From Bacteroides graminisolvens DSM 19988 = JCM 15093 (GTDB lineage Bacteria > Bacteroidota > Bacteroidia > Bacteroidales > Bacteroidaceae), in assembly GCF_000428125.1 (NCBI RefSeq), contig NZ_KE386628.1, forward strand, positions 1,386 through 65,385: a stretch of DNA of 64,000 nt, read 5' to 3'. Of the stretch, positions 45,681 to 54,692 are shown one piece after another. A program made the position numbers and the translations under genes. The stretch's first letter is position 1; each line of letters opens with the position of its first letter. The notes under the pieces were generated by a model, which saw only the letters and a list, made by a program, of their open reading frames with translations, was not told the origin of the DNA and ran no database searches.

Positions 45681-48600
45681 ATGACCATTACCGAACTGCA
45701 ACAACAATATGCCGCACATCCTCATACCGATGCGGTCAATAAATTACTTAACGATACTTCAGTTAAACATCTTTTTTGCGGAGGATTATGCGCTTCCGCT
45801 GCTTCTTTTTTTTCATCCTCATTGATCCGGAAATACGATGTTCCATTCGTTTTCATATTGGGTGATGTGGAAGAAGCAGGCTACTTTTATCACGATCTTA
45901 CGCAGATATTGGGAACTGAGCGGGTTTTGTTCTTTCCTTCTTCTTTCCGCAGGGCGATAAAGTATGGCCAAAAAGATGCGGCAAACGAAATTTTACGCAC
46001 CGAAGCACTTAGTCGTTTGGAAAAAGGAGATACATCTGTCTGTATCGTTACTTACCCCGATGCGCTTTCGGAAAAGGTAGTTTCCCGTAATAATTTAAAG
46101 GAAAAATCGCTGAAACTACATACGGGCGAGCGGGTCGACACGTCTTTTATTACAGACGTACTTCATAGTTACGGATTTGAGTACGTTGACTATGTTTATG
46201 AACCCGGACAGTATGCCGTGCGCGGAAGTATCATTGACGTGTTTTCTTTTTCTTCTGAATTTCCTTATCGTATCGACTTTTTCGGCGATGAAGTGGAGAG
46301 TATCCGTACTTTTGAAGTTGAGTCTCAGCTTTCAATAGAAAAGAAGAAGAACATTGTGATTGTTCCCGATCTGGGACTTGGCGATGGAAGTGATACTTCT
46401 TTTCTTGATTTTATTCCTCAGAATACCGTATTGGCGGTGAAGGACTTTCTATGGCTTCGCGAACGCATGCAGGTTATTTATGAAGAGGCGGTTGCTCCTC
46501 AGGCTCTCATAGCACAAGAGGAAGGATCGGCTCCGATGAGACTGGAGAATAAACTCATTGACGGAAGTGAGTTTGTGACCAGAGCACTTGATTTTCGTCG
46601 GCTTGAGTTCGGATCAAAACCCACCGGTACACCGGATGCCAGTTTGCAATTTGCCGTAACGCCTCAACCTGTCTTTCATAAGAATTTCGATTTAGTTGCT
46701 GCTTCCTTCAAGGAGTATCAGGAGAAAGGTTATACTCTTTATATATGTAGTGACAGTAATAAGCAAACTGAGCGAATCCGTTCCATCTTTGAGGATCGTG
46801 GTGATCACATCAGCTTTGTTCCCGTGGAACGAACGTTGCATGAAGGTTTTGCCGATAATCAACTGCGTATTTGTGTGTTTACCGATCATCAACTTTTTGA
46901 CCGTTACCACAAGTACAATTTAAAGAGTGACAAGGCGCGCTCGGGTAAAGTGGCTCTTTCGTTGAAGGAACTGAATCAGTTTACTCCCGGAGATTATGTC
47001 GTACATACCGATCATGGCGTTGGACGTTTTGCCGGATTGGTGCGTATACCTAACGGAGACACGACGCAGGAGGTTATCAAAATAGTATATCAGAATGAAG
47101 ATGTTGTGTTCGTATCTATTCATTCCCTACACAAGGTTTCCAAATACAAAGGAAAAGAAGGAGAACCTCCACGCCTGAATAAATTGGGAACAGGTGCTTG
47201 GGAGAAGTTGAAAGAGCGAACCAAATCAAAGATTAAAGATATTGCACGTGATCTGATTAAACTTTATTCGCAACGTAGGGAAGAAAAAGGGTTTGCGTTT
47301 AGTCCCGATAGTTTTCTGCAAAGAGAGTTGGAAGCAAGTTTTATTTATGAGGATACTCCTGACCAGAGCAAGGCTACTGCTGATGTCAAGCAAGATATGG
47401 AACGGGATGTGCCGATGGATCGTTTGGTGTGCGGTGACGTAGGTTTTGGTAAAACCGAGGTTGCTATTCGTGCTGCTTTTAAAGCGGTGACAGACAATAA
47501 ACAAGTCGCTGTTTTAGTTCCCACAACCGTATTGGCTTATCAACATTATCAAACATTTAAAGAGCGCTTGAAGGATCTTCCCTGTAAAGTTGATTACCTG
47601 AGTAGGGCACGTACTGCCACACAGACGCGAAGTGTTATCAAAGGATTAAAAGAGGGTACGGTGAATATCTTGATCGGAACGCACCGTATTCTTGGCAAAG
47701 ACGTCGTGTTTAAGGATCTTGGACTGTTAGTTATTGACGAAGAGCAGAAGTTTGGAGTTAGTGTGAAAGAGAAACTCCGCCAGTTAAAAGTCAATGTTGA
47801 CACGTTGACCATGACGGCAACGCCTATTCCGCGTACATTACAGTTTTCATTGCTGGGTGCGCGTGATTTGAGTGTGATTTCTACTCCTCCGCCTAACCGT
47901 TATCCCATACAAACAGAGTTGCATACGTTCAACGAGGAAGTCATAACAGATGCCATTAACTTTGAGATGAGTCGCAATGGTCAGGTGTTTCTGGTTAATA
48001 ATCGAATCTCGAACTTGCCGGAGCTGAAGGCAATGATTCAGCGTCGCATACCCGACTGTCGCATTGTGATAGGACATGGACAGATGGAGCCTGCGCAGTT
48101 GGAACAGGTCATTTTAGATTTTGTGAATTATGACTACGATGTGCTGATTGCCACAACCATTATTGAAAGTGGAATAGATATACCGAACGCGAATACTATT
48201 ATAATTAATCAAGCTCATAACTTTGGTCTGAGTGACTTGCATCAGATGCGAGGCAGAGTAGGACGTAGCAATAAAAAAGCATTCTGCTATTTATTGGCAC
48301 CTCCCTTGCCCAGCTTGACTCCGGAAGCGCGTCGACGGTTACAGGCCATTGAGAATTTTAGTGATCTGGGAAGTGGTATTCACATTGCTATGCAAGATTT
48401 GGATATACGTGGAGCGGGTAATATGCTTGGTGCAGAGCAAAGTGGTTTTATTGCTGATCTGGGGTACGAAACATATCAGAAGATATTAACAGAGGCTGTA
48501 CGCGAATTGAAAACGGATGAGTTTGCTGAGTTATATGCCGATGAGGTGATGAGCGACGGTAAGATCAGTGGCGAGCAATTTGTGGACGAATGTATGGTTG

Positions 48601-49046
48601 AGAGTGATTTGGAACTTCTTTTGCCTGCCAATTATGTGACGGGAAGCAGTGAGCGAATGTTGCTTTACCGTGAGCTCGACAGTTTGAATCTGGATAAGGA
48701 GGTCATGGCATTTCGTGGCCGATTGGAGGATCGCTTCGGACCTATACCTCCCGAAACGGAAGAATTGCTGCGTATTGTTCCTCTGAAACGTTTGGCAGCC
48801 CGACTGGGAGCAGAGAAGGTTTTCCTGAAAGCCGGAAGAATGACTCTGTTTTTTGTCTCCAACCCCGATAGCCCATTCTTTCAAAGTACTGCTTTTGGTA
48901 AAGTGATTGCTTATATGATGGCCTATACCCGTCGCTGCGAGCTGCGCGAACCTAATGGCAAACGGTCTATGGTTATAAAATCAGTTGAGAATGTTGAAAC
49001 AGCTGTTAGTGTGCTGCAAGAAATGATAGCCATGGAAGAAAAATAA
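45681..49046 (+). CDS. mfd: Transcription-repair coupling factor Mfd
   Basis: 1121 residues, normal length. Layout: UvrB-like N-terminus, CarD-like RNA polymerase interaction domain (about 430-500, DYVVHTDHGVGRF), a RecG-like helicase with Walker A GDVGFGKTE near 585 and DEEQKFGV, and a C-terminal TRCF domain. It removes stalled RNA polymerase at DNA lesions and recruits UvrA. The stop lies inside a hairpin shared with the convergent YgiQ gene. Confidence 0.96.
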   Translation: MTITELQQQYAAHPHTDAVNKLLNDTSVKHLFCGGLCASAASFFSSSLIRKYDVPFVFILGDVEEAGYFYHDLTQILGTERVLFFPSSFRRAIKYGQKDAANEILRTEALSRLEKGDTSVCIVTYPDALSEKVVSRNNLKEKSLKLHTGERVDTSFITDVLHSYGFEYVDYVYEPGQYAVRGSIIDVFSFSSEFPYRIDFFGDEVESIRTFEVESQLSIEKKKNIVIVPDLGLGDGSDTSFLDFIPQNTVLAVKDFLWLRERMQVIYEEAVAPQALIAQEEGSAPMRLENKLIDGSEFVTRALDFRRLEFGSKPTGTPDASLQFAVTPQPVFHKNFDLVAASFKEYQEKGYTLYICSDSNKQTERIRSIFEDRGDHISFVPVERTLHEGFADNQLRICVFTDHQLFDRYHKYNLKSDKARSGKVALSLKELNQFTPGDYVVHTDHGVGRFAGLVRIPNGDTTQEVIKIVYQNEDVVFVSIHSLHKVSKYKGKEGEPPRLNKLGTGAWEKLKERTKSKIKDIARDLIKLYSQRREEKGFAFSPDSFLQRELEASFIYEDTPDQSKATADVKQDMERDVPMDRLVCGDVGFGKTEVAIRAAFKAVTDNKQVAVLVPTTVLAYQHYQTFKERLKDLPCKVDYLSRARTATQTRSVIKGLKEGTVNILIGTHRILGKDVVFKDLGLLVIDEEQKFGVSVKEKLRQLKVNVDTLTMTATPIPRTLQFSLLGARDLSVISTPPPNRYPIQTELHTFNEEVITDAINFEMSRNGQVFLVNNRISNLPELKAMIQRRIPDCRIVIGHGQMEPAQLEQVILDFVNYDYDVLIATTIIESGIDIPNANTIIINQAHNFGLSDLHQMRGRVGRSNKKAFCYLLAPPLPSLTPEARRRLQAIENFSDLGSGIHIAMQDLDIRGAGNMLGAEQSGFIADLGYETYQKILTEAVRELKTDEFAELYADEVMSDGKISGEQFVDECMVESDLELLLPANYVTGSSERMLLYRELDSLNLDKEVMAFRGRLEDRFGPIPPETEELLRIVPLKRLAARLGAEKVFLKAGRMTLFFVSNPDSPFFQSTAFGKVIAYMMAYTRRCELREPNGKRSMVIKSVENVETAVSVLQEMIAMEEK

Positions 49047-49060
49047 TTTCTTCTATGGCT
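49028..49060. terminator. Hairpin covering both convergent stop codons
   Basis: AGCCATGGAAGAAA / TTTCTTCTATGGCT, one wobble, 5-nt loop. It spans the ends of mfd and the YgiQ gene and can act in both directions, but neither side has a long T-run, so termination is likely but not certain. Confidence 0.55.
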
Positions 49061-50903
49061 TTCCGTACAGTTGGTCTATCAAATCTTTTCTGCCGAGTCT
49101 TTTTAGTTCACTGATAATATTACGGCGTTCATCGGGTTTATACCAGAAGAAGAATTGTCGTTGTGCCAGCTTTTCACGAGGCGTTTTTGCACTGAAAACA
49201 GGTTCTAAAGTATATGGGTGATAACCGGTATACCAGGCTTCTGTAGCTACTGTCATAGGAGTAGGGGTGAAGTCTTGGACCTGTTCCAAATGAAAATCCA
49301 AGCGTTTGGTTTGCACAGCCAGTTCAGCCATATCTTCTTCTTTGCAGCCGGGGTGGCTACTTATGAAATAAGGAATAAGCTGTTGACGCATATTCTCTTC
49401 CCTGTTGATGCGGTCGAATATCTTTTTGAACTCTTCAAACTGCTTGAAAGAAGGCTTTCGCATGATGTAAAGAACTTCGTCGCTGGTGTGCTCGGGTGCC
49501 ACTTTGAGACGGCCGCTTACATGACGGCTGATCAGTTCGCGAGTATACTCATCTGCATGGCGGTTTATCTCTTCTTTTTTGCTTCTATGCAGTAATAAAT
49601 CATATCTGACCCCACTGCCAATGAAACTTTTCTTAATACCCGGAAGTGCATCTACGCTCCGGTAAATATCCAACAATGGCTTATGGTCCGTATTAAGATT
49701 AGGACAAATTTTAGGGTGAATGCACGAAGGACGTTTGCACTTTCTGCAAATATCTTCATCAATGCCTTTCATCATATACATATTTGCCGAAGGCCCGCCC
49801 AAATCACTTAAATAGCCTTTGAAGTCAGGTAATTGAGTCACGTCACTAACCTCTTTGAGAATGCTTTCTTTGCTTCTGCTGACAATGAATTTACCCTGAT
49901 GCGCCGAGATGGTGCAAAAGGCACAACCACCAAAACAACCTCGATGAATATTGACCGAGAACTTGATCATGTCGTAGGCAGGAATCCGCTTGTTCTTGTA
50001 TTTTGGGTGCGTTAAACGAGTATAGGGTAAATCAAAAGAATGGTCGAGCTCTTGCTGATTCATGGGCGGATAAGGTGGGTTTACCACTATCGCTTCTTTC
50101 CCTACGTACTGAATCATTCTGGATGCAGCATATTTATTACTTTCTTCCTCAATGAAACGGAAATTGGCAGCCTGTTTCTTCTTGTCACTCAAACATTCTT
50201 CGTGGCTGGCCAACAAAATATCGTCGGCATTCGGTTGAATGGATGATGATATGTAAGCGGTTTGAGGAATGAAGTCTAATGCTTTCAGGTGGGCTACAGT
50301 TATATGCTCAATGCAGGCTGTCTCTATTTCTTTTTGTAAATGATGTACCAAATCAACGATTGGTTTTTCGCCCATTCCGTATATTAGTAAGTCGGCTCCA
50401 CTATCACATAAAATACTTTTTCGAACAGTATCTTGCCAATAGTCATAATGCGTAAGCCGGCGCATGGATGCTTCAATCCCGCCTAAAACAACCGGAGTAT
50501 CCGGCCATAATTCTTTCAGAATACGTGTATATACAATACTGGGATATTCCGGACGCATATCAGGACGTGCGTCGGGAGTGTATGCATCATCACTGCGAAG
50601 TCGTTTGTTGGCCGTATATTTGTTGACCATGGAATCCATACAACCGGCACTTACCCCAAAGAAAAGACGTGGACGACCCAATTTTTTGAAATCTCTTAAA
50701 TCATCTCGCCAGTTAGGTTGAGGAACAATTGCAATGCGCAAGCCTTCAGCTTCAAGTATGCGACCAATTACAGCCGCGCCAAATGAAGGGTGATCTACGT
50801 ATGCATCACCGCTAAAGAGGATTACATCCAGTTCTTCCCATCCACGAAGCTCCACTTCTTTCTTGGTTGTAGGCAACCAGTCTGTCAGTTTGTATTCTTT
50901 CAT
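49053..50903 (-). CDS. YgiQ-family radical SAM protein
   Basis: 616 residues. N-terminal B12-binding-like fold (about 1-150, then YGMGEKPIV) and a radical SAM core with C323, C327 and C330 (RGCFGGCAFC). YgiQ proteins are conserved in bacteria but their reaction is unknown. The HRGCFGGCAFC motif and the C-terminal KVAPEHTSD segment are typical. It is alone on the minus strand between mfd and the TusA-like pair. Confidence 0.9.
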   Translation of the reverse strand: MKEYKLTDWLPTTKKEVELRGWEELDVILFSGDAYVDHPSFGAAVIGRILEAEGLRIAIVPQPNWRDDLRDFKKLGRPRLFFGVSAGCMDSMVNKYTANKRLRSDDAYTPDARPDMRPEYPSIVYTRILKELWPDTPVVLGGIEASMRRLTHYDYWQDTVRKSILCDSGADLLIYGMGEKPIVDLVHHLQKEIETACIEHITVAHLKALDFIPQTAYISSSIQPNADDILLASHEECLSDKKKQAANFRFIEEESNKYAASRMIQYVGKEAIVVNPPYPPMNQQELDHSFDLPYTRLTHPKYKNKRIPAYDMIKFSVNIHRGCFGGCAFCTISAHQGKFIVSRSKESILKEVSDVTQLPDFKGYLSDLGGPSANMYMMKGIDEDICRKCKRPSCIHPKICPNLNTDHKPLLDIYRSVDALPGIKKSFIGSGVRYDLLLHRSKKEEINRHADEYTRELISRHVSGRLKVAPEHTSDEVLYIMRKPSFKQFEEFKKIFDRINREENMRQQLIPYFISSHPGCKEEDMAELAVQTKRLDFHLEQVQDFTPTPMTVATEAWYTGYHPYTLEPVFSAKTPREKLAQRQFFFWYKPDERRNIISELKRLGRKDLIDQLYGKP

Positions 50904-50947
50904 GGATGCAAAGATACGGATAATTCTGATTATTTACGCAATCAGGT

Positions 50948-51172
50948 TCAGATGGCTTCATGTTTAGTGAACTCCAGACTCATTTTCTCACCGTCGTATA
51001 TTTCTCTGAAACCAATTTTCTGTTCCGACAAGTAAGCCTTAATATCACTAAATGCACTACTGTCATTCATGATTATTTTGATGCTTTCTCCGGGTTTGGC
51101 TGTTGCTATGGCAGCAACAGCCGGAACCAGCGGGTTGTATCTGATTTCTTCGCAAGTATTTATCGTTTTCAT
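50948..51172 (-). CDS. TusA-like protein lacking the active-site cysteine
   Basis: 74 residues that align to the TusA/YedF fold: an N-terminal strand, IRYNPLVPAVAAIA where TusA has the CPxP motif, then PGESIKIIMNDSSA. The persulfide cysteine is replaced by tyrosine, so sulfur transfer by the usual mechanism is not expected; the only cysteine is C7. It overlaps the preceding gene (ATGA) and is co-translated with it. Function unknown. Confidence 0.65.
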   Translation of the reverse strand: MKTINTCEEIRYNPLVPAVAAIATAKPGESIKIIMNDSSAFSDIKAYLSEQKIGFREIYDGEKMSLEFTKHEAI

Positions 51173-51486
51173 GATTCGTCGTCCTCCTCTTCTTCTTTTT
51201 TAAACCAACTTATATAAAGTTTTATAAGCTGTTGCAGTCCAAAAGCTTTCATGTTATTGTGATAAATAACATCAATACAGAGGTCAAGCAGGTCTTTGCT
51301 ATTTTCTGTTTCCGATGCAATCAAAGAGCGTACGTTCCATTTTAATTTTTCAAGAACTTCCTCATCTACAATGCCGGTACTGTCAATCAGGTGGCGGAAA
51401 AGACCATATTTCTCAATGGTTTGTAGGTTCTTTTTGGATATTTCCATGCTGCGTGTGCCCGATGGATTTGCTTGTATAGTGTACAT
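51169..51486 (-). CDS. Unknown protein coupled to the TusA-like gene
   Basis: 105 residues, all-helical, acidic C-terminus (KKEEEEDDES). No family is recognised. A second in-frame ATG at 51447 would give 92 residues starting MEISKKNL, and that start is also plausible. The 4-bp overlap with the TusA-like gene suggests a joint function. Confidence 0.6.
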   Translation of the reverse strand: MYTIQANPSGTRSMEISKKNLQTIEKYGLFRHLIDSTGIVDEEVLEKLKWNVRSLIASETENSKDLLDLCIDVIYHNNMKAFGLQQLIKLYISWFKKEEEEDDES

Positions 51487-51594
51487 AGTGTTGTTTTTTT
51501 AGGTTATTACTATAGGGCAAAGATAAACTTTAAATTGAAAAAACAACTACCACTTTGCATTCTTAACTTAATTTGTACCTATTTACATGCAAGA

Positions 51595-54516
51595 CTATTT
51601 ATCGGAGAAAAACTTTAGTATGGAGGCCATAATAGAGGCTCGGTCGTCTTCGGATTCAATGCTTTCGAAAGGAAATCCCATTACAAATGTACGGTAATCT
51701 CCTTTGAAAGCCACCCCTGCACTCTGATTGCCAGGCAGATAGCTGAATACTGAAAAGGCCGGAGCCAAAGGAACTAGGCAGTCGGGCTTTGTAACAGCAT
51801 ACGATCTTTCGTTAGGCAAACGAGGTATTGAAATCGTTTTTCCTAATCCGCTGATATTTCCCGATCGATTTTCCTGTAACGATGCTTGGTAGCCATATTT
51901 CAGAATTTTCTCCGTGAACTCGCGGTTACCTTGTGATGAACTCATGTCACTGCCAATGTAAGCACCACTCACAAAAATGTTACCTCCATACAAACTATAC
52001 GACGTTAATGCTCTTTGCATGGCAGAAGAGAACGTTTTGTAATAGGTCTGTCCGGCCTGAATGCCACTTGTATTCTCTTTTTCCAAACCCAATATCAGGT
52101 CGACTACATCGTATGCGTCCAATGGCACCTCACCACTTTCAACTGATTCATCGCTACACGATACGAAACTGAATGAACCGGCTGCCTGTATGGCTTTTCC
52201 ATGAATGAAAGGATAATCAAATGTATTGCCGGCTATTTGTATACCTTCCAGTTCGCCAGTGCTATAACCCAGACACCCTTTTCCTTCTTTGCCACCTTTA
52301 GTTCTGTCGAATCCTGTTTGCACTCCGCAAATAGATATATCCGACAGATAAGCCACCCCCGGATCCTCTTCCATGTCAAATCCGGCTTGCTGCTCATTAT
52401 TGACTATTGCCGGAGCACTTAGACGGTCAAATCCGTTGATAATAAGAACTCGTCCACGTTCTTTGCGGGCTTTATAGGCAGACAGAATCTCCGATGGAAA
52501 ACTTTCTCCGCCGTGATTAACAGCAGCAACTTTAAAAGAATAAACCAATCCAGGTTCTATTTTGGCTGTATAAGTTGTAGCGTTTACCGTAATCCCATTG
52601 TCAAAACCTCCACGGCCCACGCGTGTGTACACTATATATTCTCTAGGCTTAGCAGTCGGTTCGAGTGGGTCGTTTACGGCATTCCAGTTTAATTCCACCG
52701 TATTTTTCTTTTTTCCGAAACGGATAGAAAAATGATCTACCGGCAAGGGCTGAACAATAAAATCTTTGTTGTGCTGTGTTGATAGAAAACGAAGTACGGA
52801 TTTGTACAATGCACGCCCTACTGTAAATTTAAAGTTTGGATCGTGTCCCAAACGCATATCTGCAAAATTTTGATGCGACAACAGTTCCACAATGGTTGAA
52901 GGGACAGCAGGCAAGCGAGTCTCACTATAATTCCTATCCCATAACTGCCTGCGGCTCCATGGTAAATTGAAGGTTGACGATATATCGTTTTGAAGTTGAG
53001 ACAGCATAATGTCAGCCAAATCACGCGAAGCCAAACGATTGGTTCCTGCATTTAATTTTTCATCATTAAAGTTTGTTGTGCAAATAGCTAAAGATCCTAT
53101 TATATCATCTTCTTTATCAAATCCTGCATCGCTGTGTAAAGCAAGCGTCATCTCCAGAGGAACCCCTAATCCTTTTTCTGTGGGGTTATAAACAGAACCG
53201 CCCGATAAGTAGTTCACGGCATTGGCCCGCGTATTGATATCATCAATATAATCATTGCTACCCTTACGCCCTCCGTAAACGTCGTATGGCATGCCGTACC
53301 ACTGTGCGCTATATCGAGCTCCTTCCAGATATCGGGGTAATCCGCTGGTACTTCCTCCTCTGACAATGTTGCCCATTCCTCCTCCGAAGCGTACTGCATC
53401 AGCGCAAACGATTCCTTTCTCTTTGCTTTCGTTGCTGAGTACCACCATGCCGTAGTCATTAGTTCCCTTGTCAAATTCAAATGTTCCCAAATAAACCCAT
53501 GTGCCTCCACCTATTTGTTGGTTCACCTTGAATTCAGTAACACCTCCCTTGTGGAATACCAGATATTTGGCATCACTCACGCTATTTTTCATTGTTTGAT
53601 AAGTAACATATACAGCATATTTGCCTGTTTCCGGAATTTCGGGCACCCATTCAGCAAATGCTTTATCCTTTTTCCGTTCCGTAGCTGCATAGCGGGCTGT
53701 GCCATGCAAAAAAGGATTTTCACCATCTTGATAAGTTGGCTTAAGCTGGGCAAAACCATTAGATTCTGCTTTTTCCCATCGTGCTTTTCTGCTTTTCACT
53801 TCCAGATAAAAAGAACTACCTTTTTGAGTATCATTGTCAACTATTACTTCCTGCTTCTGGGTATCTCTTTCACGCGGAGTGTAAACAACCGCGCCTGCAT
53901 TTTGAAGCATCGGAATGACGTAGGGCAGAATAAAAGATTGAGTAAATTGATCTTCTGTAGTAGAAAATAATCTGGGCCGTTGCCATCCCCATTCTTTTTT
54001 GTCATTAATGAAATATTTGCCGTGGCTTTGCCAAAGTGCCACGTGTTGACCATTAAGACCTTTACTGATGTTGTAAGGACGTGAGTTATTGATCACCCAA
54101 GGTGCCCCTTTGTATTCAATGTTTGTAAAAAGGCGAGATTTGTCTTTTTTCGATTTCCTGTAAATATTGGGACTAAGTTCACTGATTTCTTTCCGGTTGG
54201 TAATAACCTGAATGTCATAGAAACAAACAGGCCCCGGCAACAATTGCTTTAGCTCCTGATAAATTGTTTCAGTGATTTCGGGCAAAAAAGGTTGGCTGGC
54301 AAAGTTATCACCTGCATATACAAACAACTTCTTTCGGTTGTGATCAACCCTGAAACTGTCCAATTTACAAGTTCCGATGTTGGCTCTTACCGGTTTGTAT
54401 TGTCTGAAATAACTTTTTAAACGGTCTTCTACATTACGCTCCAAATCCTGAGCAAGGACGGTATTATTGAATAAAGATAGATATAGCAGGGTAAGTAAAA
54501 CAGTCAGCTTCTTCAT
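51595..54516 (-). CDS. Large secreted N-acetylmuramoyl-L-alanine amidase-like protein
   Basis: 973 residues with a signal peptide (cleavage near VLAQ). An amidase_3-like fold seems to be split: VALWQSHGKYF (about 155), LHSDAGF (about 463) and TIVELLSHQNFADM (about 548) resemble its successive metal and catalytic segments, with a beta-rich golvesin-like insert between them (about 255-380). A fibronectin type III domain (about 600-690) and a further C-terminal domain follow. It may cleave peptidoglycan stem peptides in the envelope; activity is inferred. It stands alone. Confidence 0.6.
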   Translation of the reverse strand: MKKLTVLLTLLYLSLFNNTVLAQDLERNVEDRLKSYFRQYKPVRANIGTCKLDSFRVDHNRKKLFVYAGDNFASQPFLPEITETIYQELKQLLPGPVCFYDIQVITNRKEISELSPNIYRKSKKDKSRLFTNIEYKGAPWVINNSRPYNISKGLNGQHVALWQSHGKYFINDKKEWGWQRPRLFSTTEDQFTQSFILPYVIPMLQNAGAVVYTPRERDTQKQEVIVDNDTQKGSSFYLEVKSRKARWEKAESNGFAQLKPTYQDGENPFLHGTARYAATERKKDKAFAEWVPEIPETGKYAVYVTYQTMKNSVSDAKYLVFHKGGVTEFKVNQQIGGGTWVYLGTFEFDKGTNDYGMVVLSNESKEKGIVCADAVRFGGGMGNIVRGGSTSGLPRYLEGARYSAQWYGMPYDVYGGRKGSNDYIDDINTRANAVNYLSGGSVYNPTEKGLGVPLEMTLALHSDAGFDKEDDIIGSLAICTTNFNDEKLNAGTNRLASRDLADIMLSQLQNDISSTFNLPWSRRQLWDRNYSETRLPAVPSTIVELLSHQNFADMRLGHDPNFKFTVGRALYKSVLRFLSTQHNKDFIVQPLPVDHFSIRFGKKKNTVELNWNAVNDPLEPTAKPREYIVYTRVGRGGFDNGITVNATTYTAKIEPGLVYSFKVAAVNHGGESFPSEILSAYKARKERGRVLIINGFDRLSAPAIVNNEQQAGFDMEEDPGVAYLSDISICGVQTGFDRTKGGKEGKGCLGYSTGELEGIQIAGNTFDYPFIHGKAIQAAGSFSFVSCSDESVESGEVPLDAYDVVDLILGLEKENTSGIQAGQTYYKTFSSAMQRALTSYSLYGGNIFVSGAYIGSDMSSSQGNREFTEKILKYGYQASLQENRSGNISGLGKTISIPRLPNERSYAVTKPDCLVPLAPAFSVFSYLPGNQSAGVAFKGDYRTFVMGFPFESIESEDDRASIMASILKFFSDK

Positions 54517-54594
54517 TTTTCTTTTATTTGAAATACAAAAGTATCAGTAATAAGGAAAAAAAAGAAAAATGATAGGTTAAGGATGATTAACATC

Positions 54595-54665
54595 CCAAAG
54601 AAAAACAAGCCATTGGTTACCGGTATTTCACTTCAAAAAGAAAGCCGGACAACCAATAGCTTGTT
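54595..54665 (-). terminator. Terminator of the NagB-PIG-L gene
   Basis: Read on the minus strand: AACAAGC-ATTGGTT...AACCAAT-GCTTGTT with an inner CCGG pair and a loop of about 22 nt, followed by TTTTCTTTGGG. It ends the fusion gene before the amidase-like gene. Confidence 0.75.
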
Positions 54666-54692
54666 TAATTAATTGTTACGGTATGTCCTTAT

